This document shows positions 50,094 through 58,693 of a DNA stretch of 64,000 nucleotides, in pieces (positions within the stretch are counted from its first letter, which is position 1; each line of letters begins with the position of its first letter). Source of the stretch: Candidatus Pelagisphaera phototrophica (GTDB lineage Bacteria; Verrucomicrobiota; Verrucomicrobiia; Opitutales; Opitutaceae); contig NZ_CP076039.1 of the NCBI RefSeq assembly GCF_014529625.1, positions 3,100,001-3,164,000 of the forward strand. The letters run 5' to 3'. Made by a program: the position numbers and the translations under genes. The notes under the pieces are model-generated. The model was not told the origin of the DNA and did no database searches. It saw only the letters and a program-made list of their open reading frames with translations.

Positions 50094-51431
50094 ATGCGAG
50101 AGGAGATGCTACCTTTGCGGGAAAAAGATGGACTCATAATGCTGCGCGGTGCCTTGCTAAATCCCCTAAGCGACACCGAGTGCGAATACTATTTCGACGC
50201 GCTGATCGTCGCCCGTTCAGTGCATGGAGTTACGACCATAGAAGAGGTCGGAGAGGCCAGCGACATCGCTCAACAGCACGGCTGGCACCTAGAGGAGTTT
50301 CCGCAATCGGAAGGCGTTATTCTTCCCGCGTTCTACGACATCCATTTTCATTGGGTCCAAGACGATGTTCGCCACAAGCCGAAGACGTCGCTACTGGAAT
50401 GGCTCGAAACGCACACGTTTCCCGAAGAAGCACGCTTTTCCGAATCCGCCTACTGCGAAACAAAGGCCGCCTACTTTTGGTCGCGCATCATCGCTACTGG
50501 TACGATTGGCGGACTGTGCTACAGTTCCATTCATTCCACCGCTTTGGAAGCCGCGATGCGCCACGCCCCTGACGGCTTTCGCATCGGAAATGTTCTCATG
50601 AACATGAGCTGCCCCGAATACCTGAAGCAATCGACGGAAGACGCGATTCAATCCATTCATGACGGAGCCAACGCCTACGAAAATCGCTACTGCGTCACCC
50701 CTCGCTTCGCTCCCACTACCAGTCCCGATCTCATGTCCGCGGGTGCCCGACTGGCAAAGGAAAACGGGTTGTTCATGCAGACCCATCTGTGCGAGACAAA
50801 TGACGAAATAAAACACACACTCAATCTTTACAAAAATATTCCGGGTTTTGAAGACATTCACACCTACACTGAAATCTACGCTCGCTGTGATTTGCTTGGA
50901 CCGAAAACCATAATGGGCCACTCTATACACTTTGAACAGGGTGAATGGTATATGCTTGCTAGATCTGACACCGCGATTGCAAGCTGTCCAACCTCTAACG
51001 CGCCCATAGAAGACTTGGGCCTTGGATCAGGCTTATTTGACTTTGAAAAAGCCGAAGCCGAGGGAATTCGCTGGGCACTTGGCTCTGATATTGGAGGCGG
51101 TCCCTATTTATGTATGTTCGATGTCATTGACTCTTTTGAACGGCAGAATCGTGCTGCCGGAAAAAACGGCAATCACCACATCAGAGCACTTTACAGATCC
51201 ACCCTGGCCAGTGCAGGAATCCTCGGCTTCGGTGACCATCGAGGTAATTTATCTGTGGGCAAACGACTAGATTGTATCCAATGCACGGCAAAGCGGGGAA
51301 TTGAGCCGGATGCAACCTCTGCGAGTGTGCTAAAAGCGGTTATAGGACAAGCTTCTGAACGAGGACGATTTGAGGAACTGGTTTTGTCGACTGTTGTCAA
51401 TGGGGCAATTATCTATGAAGCCTCAAGGTAA
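50094..51431 (+). CDS. guaD: Guanine deaminase
   Basis: A 445-residue amidohydrolase with guanine-deaminase signatures: ILPAFYDIHFHWVQDD (zinc H-x-H), LLEWLETHTFPEEARF, RYCVTPRFAPTTSPDL, FMQTHLCETNDEIKH (zinc His), MGHSIHFEQGEWYML, IASCPTSNAPIEDLGLGSGL and WALGSDIGGGPYLCMF (zinc Asp). It converts guanine to xanthine for XDH. The core may start at the ATG at 50139 rather than 50094, since homology begins at MLRGALL. Base composition changes within the gene: GC-rich up to about 50.79 kb, then clearly AT-richer. It overlaps xdhC by 17 bases. Confidence 0.88.
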   Translation: MREEMLPLREKDGLIMLRGALLNPLSDTECEYYFDALIVARSVHGVTTIEEVGEASDIAQQHGWHLEEFPQSEGVILPAFYDIHFHWVQDDVRHKPKTSLLEWLETHTFPEEARFSESAYCETKAAYFWSRIIATGTIGGLCYSSIHSTALEAAMRHAPDGFRIGNVLMNMSCPEYLKQSTEDAIQSIHDGANAYENRYCVTPRFAPTTSPDLMSAGARLAKENGLFMQTHLCETNDEIKHTLNLYKNIPGFEDIHTYTEIYARCDLLGPKTIMGHSIHFEQGEWYMLARSDTAIASCPTSNAPIEDLGLGSGLFDFEKAEAEGIRWALGSDIGGGPYLCMFDVIDSFERQNRAAGKNGNHHIRALYRSTLASAGILGFGDHRGNLSVGKRLDCIQCTAKRGIEPDATSASVLKAVIGQASERGRFEELVLSTVVNGAIIYEASR

Positions 51432-52446
51432 TCTAGACAGCGGATCGCTAATTACCCAGTCGTCTGGTAGGGATCAATACAACGGTTTCTGGGGAACAGC
51501 TTGTAGTGAACTAGTCCAAGGAAGAATGGTCCTAATGATAATTGTCGCCCGCTGCCGAAAAGGCTCGCCTGGAACTCCTGGTGCAAAGATGCTAATCCTA
51601 GAAGGAGGGAGAACTGTTGGCACCATAGGAGGTGGGATCATGGAGGCTCGGGCTCAAGAACGAGCAAGGACTGCATTTTTTTCCAGCAGTTACGAACCGA
51701 AGCTTGTCGAGGTGGATCATTTTCTAGGTTCAGAGCAATCGTCCGGCTTGGTTTGTGGTGGAGGGCAAACAAACATAATTGTACGGCTCTCCCCTAGCCA
51801 AGATCTGGATACAATAAGAAAATTTGTTTTAAATTTAATTTCAGACATGCCTTCAGTTATAGAGATCAGCCCTCAAGGCATCAAACTAACTGATCACGTT
51901 AGCTCTTCTTTTTTTCATCAAAGACTGATTCAAAAAGGAGATTGCTGGAAATTCGAATTAGGCTCAGTGAACCTCAAGCGTTGTGCAATCTACGGGGCTG
52001 GTCACTGTGGCCAAGCTCTTTCCAGACAATTAAATTGGTTAGGTTACAGTGTAAAGATTTTTGACGCCCGTCTTGAAAAGAGATTAGAGCTTTCTGCTTC
52101 GGGAATAGATTCATCAAATATAGGTCACCCGAACGAGACCCCGACCATAGTCCAATTTCCTCGTCATACCTCGGCAATCGTAATGACTCATACTTACCAA
52201 ACCGATGTCGATGCTCTCGAGTTTGCTTTAAAGATGGACTTTCGTTTCATTGGCCTCATGGGTACTCCTCCAAAACTAAATCGTATTTACAAGACCCTTA
52301 CAGGTAGGGGTTTTAATCGAGCCCAACTAACTAACATCACCTGCCCCGTGGGAATAGCTATCGGCAGTGATACACCCGAAGAGATAGCAGTCAGCGTCGC
52401 TGCACAAATTTTGCAAACGCAAAAAACCGGTAATGAATCTAGATAA
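51415..52446 (+). CDS. xdhC: XdhC-type molybdenum cofactor insertion factor
   Basis: A 343-residue XdhC/CoxI protein: an N-terminal domain with MIIVARCRKGSPGTPGAKML and VGTIGGGIMEARAQERA, and a C-terminal Rossmann domain (CAIYGAGHCGQALSRQLNWL, FIGLMGTPPKLNRIY, CPVGIAIGSDTPEEIAVSVA). XdhC binds, sulfurates and inserts Moco into xanthine dehydrogenase. ATG at 51415 overlaps guaD; the stop overlaps xdhA by 14 bases. The gene is among the most AT-rich of the operon (a sampled line near 51.8 kb has 20 G/C in 60). Confidence 0.9.
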   Translation: MKPQGNLDSGSLITQSSGRDQYNGFWGTACSELVQGRMVLMIIVARCRKGSPGTPGAKMLILEGGRTVGTIGGGIMEARAQERARTAFFSSSYEPKLVEVDHFLGSEQSSGLVCGGGQTNIIVRLSPSQDLDTIRKFVLNLISDMPSVIEISPQGIKLTDHVSSSFFHQRLIQKGDCWKFELGSVNLKRCAIYGAGHCGQALSRQLNWLGYSVKIFDARLEKRLELSASGIDSSNIGHPNETPTIVQFPRHTSAIVMTHTYQTDVDALEFALKMDFRFIGLMGTPPKLNRIYKTLTGRGFNRAQLTNITCPVGIAIGSDTPEEIAVSVAAQILQTQKTGNESR

Positions 52447-53863
52447 ACGAATTACATTCATCCTCAACAACGAAACAATATCAGCTGAAGTGGTCCCAAA
52501 TCTTGTCGCCCTGGACTACCTTCGTCAGAATCGTTCTTTAACAGGCTCTAAAGAGGGTTGCAAAGAGGGAGATTGCGGAGCTTGTTCTGTAATTCTCGGA
52601 GAACATGTTGGAGACGGTCTTCGCTATAAAGCCGTTACGTCCTGTCTCCTGCCCATGGGAGAGCTTCACGGAAAGCACTTGGTTAGCATAGAAGGTATTA
52701 ATCTTGATGATCTCTCTCCAATTCAGAGTGCAATGGTTGATTGCGGAGGAACTCAGTGCGGATATTGTACGCCAGGTTTTATCGTGGCCATGACCGCCGG
52801 TCTAATGGACGAATCAATTCCACTCGACGATTCTGGGGCCGACTATGCTATTTCAGGCAATCTTTGCCGATGTACAGGTTACCGCTCTATTAAAACGGCC
52901 GGTCGTACTGCCATCAAAGAACTCAAGTCCTTAATAGTAGATCGTCCAAGAATCGATGCGTTGTGCGAGTCCGGAGTTTTGCCAATTTATTTTCGAGGGA
53001 TTCCATCGCGCCTCGGTGCCATTCCGCCTGTGCAAATCGATTCTACCTTCAAGGCTCCCTTCGTTGCAGGAGGTACGGATCTGTTCGTGCAGAGAGGCGA
53101 AGAGTTGCCAAAGCAGCGAGCATCGCTGCTCAACATGACACCGGTAAATCCCATCCGTAATGAAAATTCATACATTTTCATCGATGCGAAAGAATCATTC
53201 GAATCATTCGGTCGGAATCCAATCATAAAGAAATACATACCATCAATCACCGATTACAACGACGCTATCGCCAGTTGGCCAATCAGAGAACGAGCCACAT
53301 TGGGAGGCAATATTTGCAATGCGTCACCAATCGCCGATATGACTACGCTGCTCTTGGCGATGAACTCAGAAATCCTGATAAGCGGCCCAGACTCCGAGTA
53401 CTGGCTACCTTTGTCGAAATTCTATCTTGGATATAAGATGTTAGCGAAAACGCCGGAGGAGCGCGTGTTATCAATCCGTTTTCCTGAGCCAGAAAAAGGC
53501 ACGTTCATAAACTGGGAGAAAGTATCCAAAAGACGAGTGCTGGACATAGCCACCGTCAACTCCGCAGCTAGGTTGCGAGTAGAAAATGGTCTAATCGCCT
53601 CTGCCACGCTTACGCTAGGGGGCGTAGCAGCAACTCCGCTAGTGCTTTCGGATGCATCTAAAAAGCTAGTCGGACTTCCGCTTACGGTCGAAGCCATCAA
53701 GCCGGTAATAGAATCTGCACAAAGTGAATTTGATCCAATAAGTGACGTTAGAGGAGACGAAACTTACAAACGACTGTTAGCTCGGCAACTTCTCTGGGTA
53801 CACTTCCAAATGATGATGGACGAACAAATCGACCAGGGGGCCTTCGATGAAGCATTGCGATAG
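52433..53863 (+). CDS. xdhA: Xanthine dehydrogenase small subunit (2Fe-2S and FAD)
   Basis: A 476-residue subunit of the Rhodobacter XdhA type. Two [2Fe-2S] clusters: GCKEGDCGACSVILG (residues about 42-56, plant-type) and CGGTQCGYCTPGF with GNLCRCTGYRSI. The FAD domain follows: APFVAGGTDLFVQRGEE and RATLGGNICNASPIADM. It passes electrons from the molybdenum subunit to FAD and NAD. The 3' end overlaps xdhB by 17 bases and lies within the first copy of a 29-bp direct repeat. Confidence 0.93.
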   Translation: MNLDKRITFILNNETISAEVVPNLVALDYLRQNRSLTGSKEGCKEGDCGACSVILGEHVGDGLRYKAVTSCLLPMGELHGKHLVSIEGINLDDLSPIQSAMVDCGGTQCGYCTPGFIVAMTAGLMDESIPLDDSGADYAISGNLCRCTGYRSIKTAGRTAIKELKSLIVDRPRIDALCESGVLPIYFRGIPSRLGAIPPVQIDSTFKAPFVAGGTDLFVQRGEELPKQRASLLNMTPVNPIRNENSYIFIDAKESFESFGRNPIIKKYIPSITDYNDAIASWPIRERATLGGNICNASPIADMTTLLLAMNSEILISGPDSEYWLPLSKFYLGYKMLAKTPEERVLSIRFPEPEKGTFINWEKVSKRRVLDIATVNSAARLRVENGLIASATLTLGGVAATPLVLSDASKKLVGLPLTVEAIKPVIESAQSEFDPISDVRGDETYKRLLARQLLWVHFQMMMDEQIDQGAFDEALR

Positions 53864-53936
53864 TGCGGGTGGAGCTTCAGATAACATGAAGAGCCCGGCC
53901 GTAACACGGGGGCCTTCAATGAAGCATTGCGATAGT
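53836..53936. repeat. 29-bp direct repeat at the xdhA-xdhB junction
   Basis: Copies at 53836-53864 and 53908-53936 differ at a single base (CCTTCGATGAAG against CCTTCAATGAAG). They are 72 bp apart, exactly 24 codons, so the duplication keeps frame. Each copy contains ATGAAGCATTGCGATAG: in copy 1 this is both the xdhA stop region and the first possible xdhB start; in copy 2 it gives a second M-K-H-C-D-S in xdhB. Confidence 0.9.
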
Positions 53937-56195
53937 ACCCTTCACGTCAAAGGCCAGTCAAACTACGTTGATGATATCCCAGCCCCAGAGGGAATGCTCC
54001 ACGGTGCGTTCCTCGGATCTCCGGTCGCGCATGGTTTTATCAAAAAGCTGGATACGTCTGCAGCGACGAAAACTCCAGGTGTCGTCTCAGTTTTTACTTA
54101 TGATGACATTCCTGGAGACGGTATGTTAGGGCCAATAATCTCTGACGAGCCGCTTTTGGCGATCGAAGAGACGACTTTCCATGGCCAACCTATCGTTTTC
54201 ATTGTCGCGGAATCAGTAGAAGCTGCTAGGGAGGGAGTGAAAGCCTGCAAACTAGAAATCGAAGAGCTTCATCCTATCCTTTGCCCTCGCGAGGCCTTTA
54301 AAAAAGGTGACATTCTTCAAGAGTTAAGGGTTTTCGAAAAAGGACGAGTGGACGATGCTTGGAAGAATTGCGAACACATCATATCAGGTAGCATCGACTT
54401 AGGAGGCCAAGAACACATGTACTTGGAAACTAACCGATCCCGGGCAATTCCCAGGGAAGACAATCAAATTCTCGTCTATTGTTCTACTCAAAGTCCGTCC
54501 GCGGTTCAAAAAGAAGTCGCCTCTGTTTTGGACTTACCCATGCACAAGGTGGAGGTCGATGTAAAGCGCTTGGGAGGTGGATTCGGCGGTAAAGAAGATC
54601 AGGCTACCCATTGGGCCTGTCACGCTGCTCTCGCTTGTCACCTACTCAAGCGACCTGTCCAAGTAGTTCTCAATAGAGCAGACGATATGCGGATGACTGG
54701 CAAACGCCACCCTTACAAGCAAGACTACAGGATTGGTTTGGATGCAGAAGGTAAAATACTTTCGTATGATGTTTTTCACTACCAAAACTCTGGAGCTTTC
54801 ATGGACCTCTCCAATGCTATTCTGGAGCGGACCTGTCTTCACTCAACGAATGCCTACGCTATTCCAAATGTTAGAATTTCGGCAGTGCCGTGCCGAACGC
54901 ATTTGCCATCAAATACCGCTTTTCGAGGATTCGGTGGGCCGCAGGGAATGTTTCCAATCGAAGTAGCGATTGATGAAGCCGCTAAAAAAATGGGGATACC
55001 TACCTGGAGACTCCAGGAAATCAACCTTGCGGGGAAGAACTACGTATTCCACTACGGGCAGGAGTTGGAAGATAATAGACTCAAGCGATGCTGGGATGAA
55101 GCAGCCATGGCATTCAATTTTAAGGAAACACAAAGTCGCGTCGAACACTTCAACTCGGAAAATCGGTTCAAAAAGAAAGGTTTTGCAGTTATGCCTGTTT
55201 GCTTCGGCATTAGCTTTACCAAAACCTTTCTCAACCAAGGCAGTAGTCTTGTTCACGTCTATACAGACGGGAGTGTCTCCGTAACCACCGGCGGTATCGA
55301 AATGGGTCAAGGAGTTAGTTCAAACATGATCGAAATATGCTCTCGGAGTTTTGGGATCCCAGCCTCACTTATCAAATCCAATAGCACTAACACTTCACGT
55401 ATCGCGAATATCTCTCCGAGTGCCGCCAGCGCTACGACCGATCTAAACGGCAACGCTACCTTAATCGCTTGTAACAAAATAATCGATGGGATGAGAAAGG
55501 TAGCAGCTGAAAGTTTTGGTTGCGATCCATCCGCGATTTCTATCGAAAACGCCGAGGTTCTCAAGGACGGTCTTATTACAGGTCTAAGTTGGAGAGAACT
55601 CGTATCCAAGACTTACCTATCTCGAGTTCCATTGATGGCTCATGGTTTTTACACGCCTCCAAATATACACTTCGATGGAGTGAAGGGCCAAGGCCGCCCA
55701 TTTCACTACTACACCTACGGAACTTGTATTATTGAGGCTACCGTAGACTGTCTTCGGGGCGTGTACACAATCGATTCCGCTCGCCTAACCCATGACCTTG
55801 GCAGAGGTATCATTCCGAGTGTAGACCTCGGGCAGGTAGAGGGTGGGCTCGCTCAGGGAGTCGGTTGGGTTACTATAGAGGAGCTAAAATTTTCTGACAA
55901 AGGTCGCCTCCTTTCTAATACTGTATCAACCTACAAATGCCCTGACGGCGACTTTCTACCCGACGATATCGACGTTCGCTTTCTCGAAAATACCGACAAT
56001 CCTGGCGGACCGCTTGGGAGCAAAGCGGTGGGTGAGCCTCCGTTTATGTATGGAATAGCGGCCTTTTTTGCCGTTAAAAATGCCATTCATTCCTTTTCGC
56101 CTATCGAAAAAAAGGAAATCAAATGCCCATTGACTCCAGAGCAAACTCTAAAACTCTTGTACCCTAACTTTGCTTACAGCGAAGAAATCGCATGA
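53847..56195 (+). CDS. xdhB: Xanthine dehydrogenase large molybdopterin subunit
   Basis: A 782-residue Moco subunit: GQSNYVDDIPAPEGMLHGAF at the domain start, GGQEHMYLETNRSRAI, VDVKRLGGGFGGKEDQATHW, THLPSNTAFRGFGGPQGMFP (substrate-site Arg region), TGGIEMGQGVSSNMIE and PLGSKAVGEPPFMYGIAAF with the catalytic Glu. It hydroxylates hypoxanthine and xanthine to urate. A second start at 53919, repeating M-K-H-C-D-S, fits the beginning of family homology better; the first 24 codons come from the local duplication. The stop overlaps puuD by 4 bases. Confidence 0.93.
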   Translation: MKHCDSAGGASDNMKSPAVTRGPSMKHCDSTLHVKGQSNYVDDIPAPEGMLHGAFLGSPVAHGFIKKLDTSAATKTPGVVSVFTYDDIPGDGMLGPIISDEPLLAIEETTFHGQPIVFIVAESVEAAREGVKACKLEIEELHPILCPREAFKKGDILQELRVFEKGRVDDAWKNCEHIISGSIDLGGQEHMYLETNRSRAIPREDNQILVYCSTQSPSAVQKEVASVLDLPMHKVEVDVKRLGGGFGGKEDQATHWACHAALACHLLKRPVQVVLNRADDMRMTGKRHPYKQDYRIGLDAEGKILSYDVFHYQNSGAFMDLSNAILERTCLHSTNAYAIPNVRISAVPCRTHLPSNTAFRGFGGPQGMFPIEVAIDEAAKKMGIPTWRLQEINLAGKNYVFHYGQELEDNRLKRCWDEAAMAFNFKETQSRVEHFNSENRFKKKGFAVMPVCFGISFTKTFLNQGSSLVHVYTDGSVSVTTGGIEMGQGVSSNMIEICSRSFGIPASLIKSNSTNTSRIANISPSAASATTDLNGNATLIACNKIIDGMRKVAAESFGCDPSAISIENAEVLKDGLITGLSWRELVSKTYLSRVPLMAHGFYTPPNIHFDGVKGQGRPFHYYTYGTCIIEATVDCLRGVYTIDSARLTHDLGRGIIPSVDLGQVEGGLAQGVGWVTIEELKFSDKGRLLSNTVSTYKCPDGDFLPDDIDVRFLENTDNPGGPLGSKAVGEPPFMYGIAAFFAVKNAIHSFSPIEKKEIKCPLTPEQTLKLLYPNFAYSEEIA

Positions 56196-57397
56196 GTCCT
56201 GAATTGATAGATTTTTTCAATATTGTTTTTCGCTACACCCACGTAGTCGCAGCAATAATGTGGATCGGTAACTCGCTCCTTTTTACATGGATGGAGATCA
56301 ATCTTCTCAAACGAGACGGCGAAGACGGTCTAATAGGCTACCTCGATATGCTGCACGGAGGTGGCGTCTTCCATCTTCAAAAACGACAGTTGCGTCCAAA
56401 TGCCATACCAAAGCCACTTCACTGGTTCTATTGGCAAAGCTACACAACCTGGCTTTCCGGTTTCGCTTTACTGGTGACCTACTTTTTCACTCGGGCGGAT
56501 ACGCTCATTCTTGATCCAGCAAAAACCGATCTGCCGGGATACGCGGGAATTCTCATTAGCTTGGGCGGAATATTCGGGGGGTGGTTTCTATTCGACCTCT
56601 ATTGGCGTAGCCCCCTAAAGAACTACCTGACCGCCGGCGGTATCTTTTGGTTTTTTATGGTCGTCGCCTATACCACGGCTTTGGATACTGTTTTCAACGC
56701 TAGAGCAGTTTATCTCCAAGTTGGAATGACCTTGGGTTCATTTATGACGGCCAACGTATTTTTCCACATCATACCGAATCAAAAGAAAATAATGAAGGCT
56801 CTTCAAGAGGGTGAAGAGCACAGCCTCAATGTTGGCAAAGCAGCGAAGTTCAGGTCGTTGACGAATCACTACATAACATACCCTGTGATCTTCATGATGC
56901 TTAGTGCTCACTTCCCCATTCTTTATGGCTCTGAGCAAAATGTTCTCATACTCGCTCTCATCATCGCCGCTCTCATCATCGTCAAACTGATGATGAACCG
57001 GCGCAATAGCTTTAAGCCCTGGCTCGCCGTCCTTATTGGAACCTTCGTGGCTACCACCGCATCGATAGCAGCCATCCTATCGATACCTCAACCCTCAGCC
57101 TCTCGATTAAGTCCAGCAGCAGAAGGGGGCAAAGCGGTCTTCAGCCAGCTTGGCTGCGTAGCCTGCCACCAAGGGGCGAATATTTCGATAGCTCCCAATC
57201 TTTCTGGCATCTTCGGGAAGACGAGAGAGCTAGCCGACGAAACTGAGGTTTTGGTAGACGAGGCTTACCTGCGCGAGTCAATCCTCGCACCCAATGCCAA
57301 GATCGCTAAGGGTTATACTTCCGCTATGCCCATCTACGGAGCCATCGTGAATGAGGAACAAGTCAATCAGCTTATCGCCTACATCAAAGAGCACTGA
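56192..57397 (+). CDS. puuD: Membrane urate hydroxylase fused to cytochrome c
   Basis: A 401-residue PuuD-type urate oxidase: an N-terminal integral membrane domain with about eight helices (FRYTHVVAAIMWIGNSLLFT, PKPLHWFYWQSYTTWLSGFA, FMTANVFFHIIPNQKKIMKA, LTNHYITYPVIFMMLSAHFP) with several conserved His residues, and a C-terminal cytochrome c domain (residues about 310-401) with the heme motif C-V-A-C-H and an axial-ligand-type Met in SAMPIYGAIV. It oxidises urate to 5-hydroxyisourate, passing electrons to the respiratory chain instead of making hydrogen peroxide. ATGA overlap with xdhB. Confidence 0.92.
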   Translation: MSPELIDFFNIVFRYTHVVAAIMWIGNSLLFTWMEINLLKRDGEDGLIGYLDMLHGGGVFHLQKRQLRPNAIPKPLHWFYWQSYTTWLSGFALLVTYFFTRADTLILDPAKTDLPGYAGILISLGGIFGGWFLFDLYWRSPLKNYLTAGGIFWFFMVVAYTTALDTVFNARAVYLQVGMTLGSFMTANVFFHIIPNQKKIMKALQEGEEHSLNVGKAAKFRSLTNHYITYPVIFMMLSAHFPILYGSEQNVLILALIIAALIIVKLMMNRRNSFKPWLAVLIGTFVATTASIAAILSIPQPSASRLSPAAEGGKAVFSQLGCVACHQGANISIAPNLSGIFGKTRELADETEVLVDEAYLRESILAPNAKIAKGYTSAMPIYGAIVNEEQVNQLIAYIKEH

Positions 57398-57406
57398 ATT
57401 TTCGCT

Positions 57407-58690
57407 ATGCATATCGATCACTTACTCAAGCAAGTCAATCCTCCCCCACGCCTTATGATGGGGCCTGGTCCAGTAAATGCAGATCCCCGCGTCCAAAGAG
57501 CCATGGCTGCAGATCTGCTTGGCCAATACGATCCGGCGATGACGGAATACATGAATGAGGTGATGGCCCTATATCGCGAGATTTTCCAAGCCAACTACCA
57601 CTGGACTTTCCTCATTGACGGCACGAGCCGAGCCGCGATCGAAAGCGCCCTCGTTTCCATTTTAGAACCTGGAGACAAAACGCTCGTGCCCGTATTTGGC
57701 CGATTCGGACACCTCCTCACGGAAATCGTATCCCGCTGCGGAGCGGAGGTAATCCCCCTGTATAAGGAATGGGGGCAGGTCTTCAATCCGGAGGAAATCG
57801 GAATCGCTCTCGATGAGCACAAGCCAAAGGTTCTCGCCATTTGCCAAGGCGATACCTCCACCACCATGCTCCAGCCGCTTGAAGAGATCGGGAAGCTTTG
57901 CACAGAACGCGGCGTTCTCAGCTACGTCGACGCAACGGCATCAATCGCTGGGAATCCACTCGATATCGAGGACTGGGAGATAGACATTTGCACCGCTGGA
58001 CTGCAAAAATGCCTCGGCGGGCCTTCCGGATCTGGGCCCATCACGATCTCGGATCGAGCGGCCGAACTGATAAAACGCCGTTGGCACGTCGAAAAGGGCA
58101 TCGAGCCCGCGGGCTTCGTTCCCGGAGAAGGCAGCCGGATCCAGTCGAATTACTTGGACCTGGCCATGATCATGGCCTACTGGTCTCCAGAACGGCTAAA
58201 CCACCATACCGAAGCGACCAGCATGCTCTACTGCGCCCGCGAATGTGCTCGATGTGTTTTGGAAGAAGGACTCGAGAATGCGATATCCCGGCATGAGCTC
58301 GGAAGCCGGGCGGTGGTTGCCGGCCTAGATGCCCTCGGGTTGAAGCTCTTCGGGGACCAATCCAATAAGATGACGAATGTAACCGGAGTTTACATACCAA
58401 AGGAAGTCGATGGCGAAGCGGTCCGCCGCGATATGCTGCTGCATTTCGGAGTCGAAATCGGCACTTCGTTTGGCCCACTGCATGGCAAAATCTGGCGTGT
58501 CGGTGCCATGGGCTACAACGCTCGAAAGGACGCGGTTCTACGCGTCCTCAACGCTCTCGAATCCTGCCTCCGCCTCCATGGACGTCCCTCCCGAGGGGAC
58601 GACCCGGCCCTGGCCGCCCTCGAAGTATTCGAAGAATGCCAAGAAGATCTCCCCGAAATCGAGATCTCCCCTCCAAGCAATAGCCACTAA
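57407..58690 (+). CDS. pucG: (S)-ureidoglycine-glyoxylate aminotransferase
   Basis: A 427-residue class V PLP aminotransferase: PPRLMMGPGPVNADPRVQRA, TFLIDGTSRAAIESALVSIL, ICQGDTSTTMLQPLEEIGKL, LSYVDATASIAGNPLDIEDW and the PLP lysine in CTAGLQKCLGGPSGSGPI. It matches PucG, which transfers the amino group from ureidoglycine to glyoxylate, giving oxalurate and glycine. It begins 9 bp after puuD. With allantoate amidohydrolase in the same operon, ureidoglycine is the expected substrate. No ureidoglycine aminohydrolase or ureidoglycolate lyase is seen in the window. Confidence 0.88.
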   Translation: MHIDHLLKQVNPPPRLMMGPGPVNADPRVQRAMAADLLGQYDPAMTEYMNEVMALYREIFQANYHWTFLIDGTSRAAIESALVSILEPGDKTLVPVFGRFGHLLTEIVSRCGAEVIPLYKEWGQVFNPEEIGIALDEHKPKVLAICQGDTSTTMLQPLEEIGKLCTERGVLSYVDATASIAGNPLDIEDWEIDICTAGLQKCLGGPSGSGPITISDRAAELIKRRWHVEKGIEPAGFVPGEGSRIQSNYLDLAMIMAYWSPERLNHHTEATSMLYCARECARCVLEEGLENAISRHELGSRAVVAGLDALGLKLFGDQSNKMTNVTGVYIPKEVDGEAVRRDMLLHFGVEIGTSFGPLHGKIWRVGAMGYNARKDAVLRVLNALESCLRLHGRPSRGDDPALAALEVFEECQEDLPEIEISPPSNSH

Positions 58691-58693
58691 GCC

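Noticed and set aside
49949..50572. A 207-residue frame overlapping the start of guaD
   Set aside because: Arg-rich composition with no motifs; guaD in the other frame has full family signatures.
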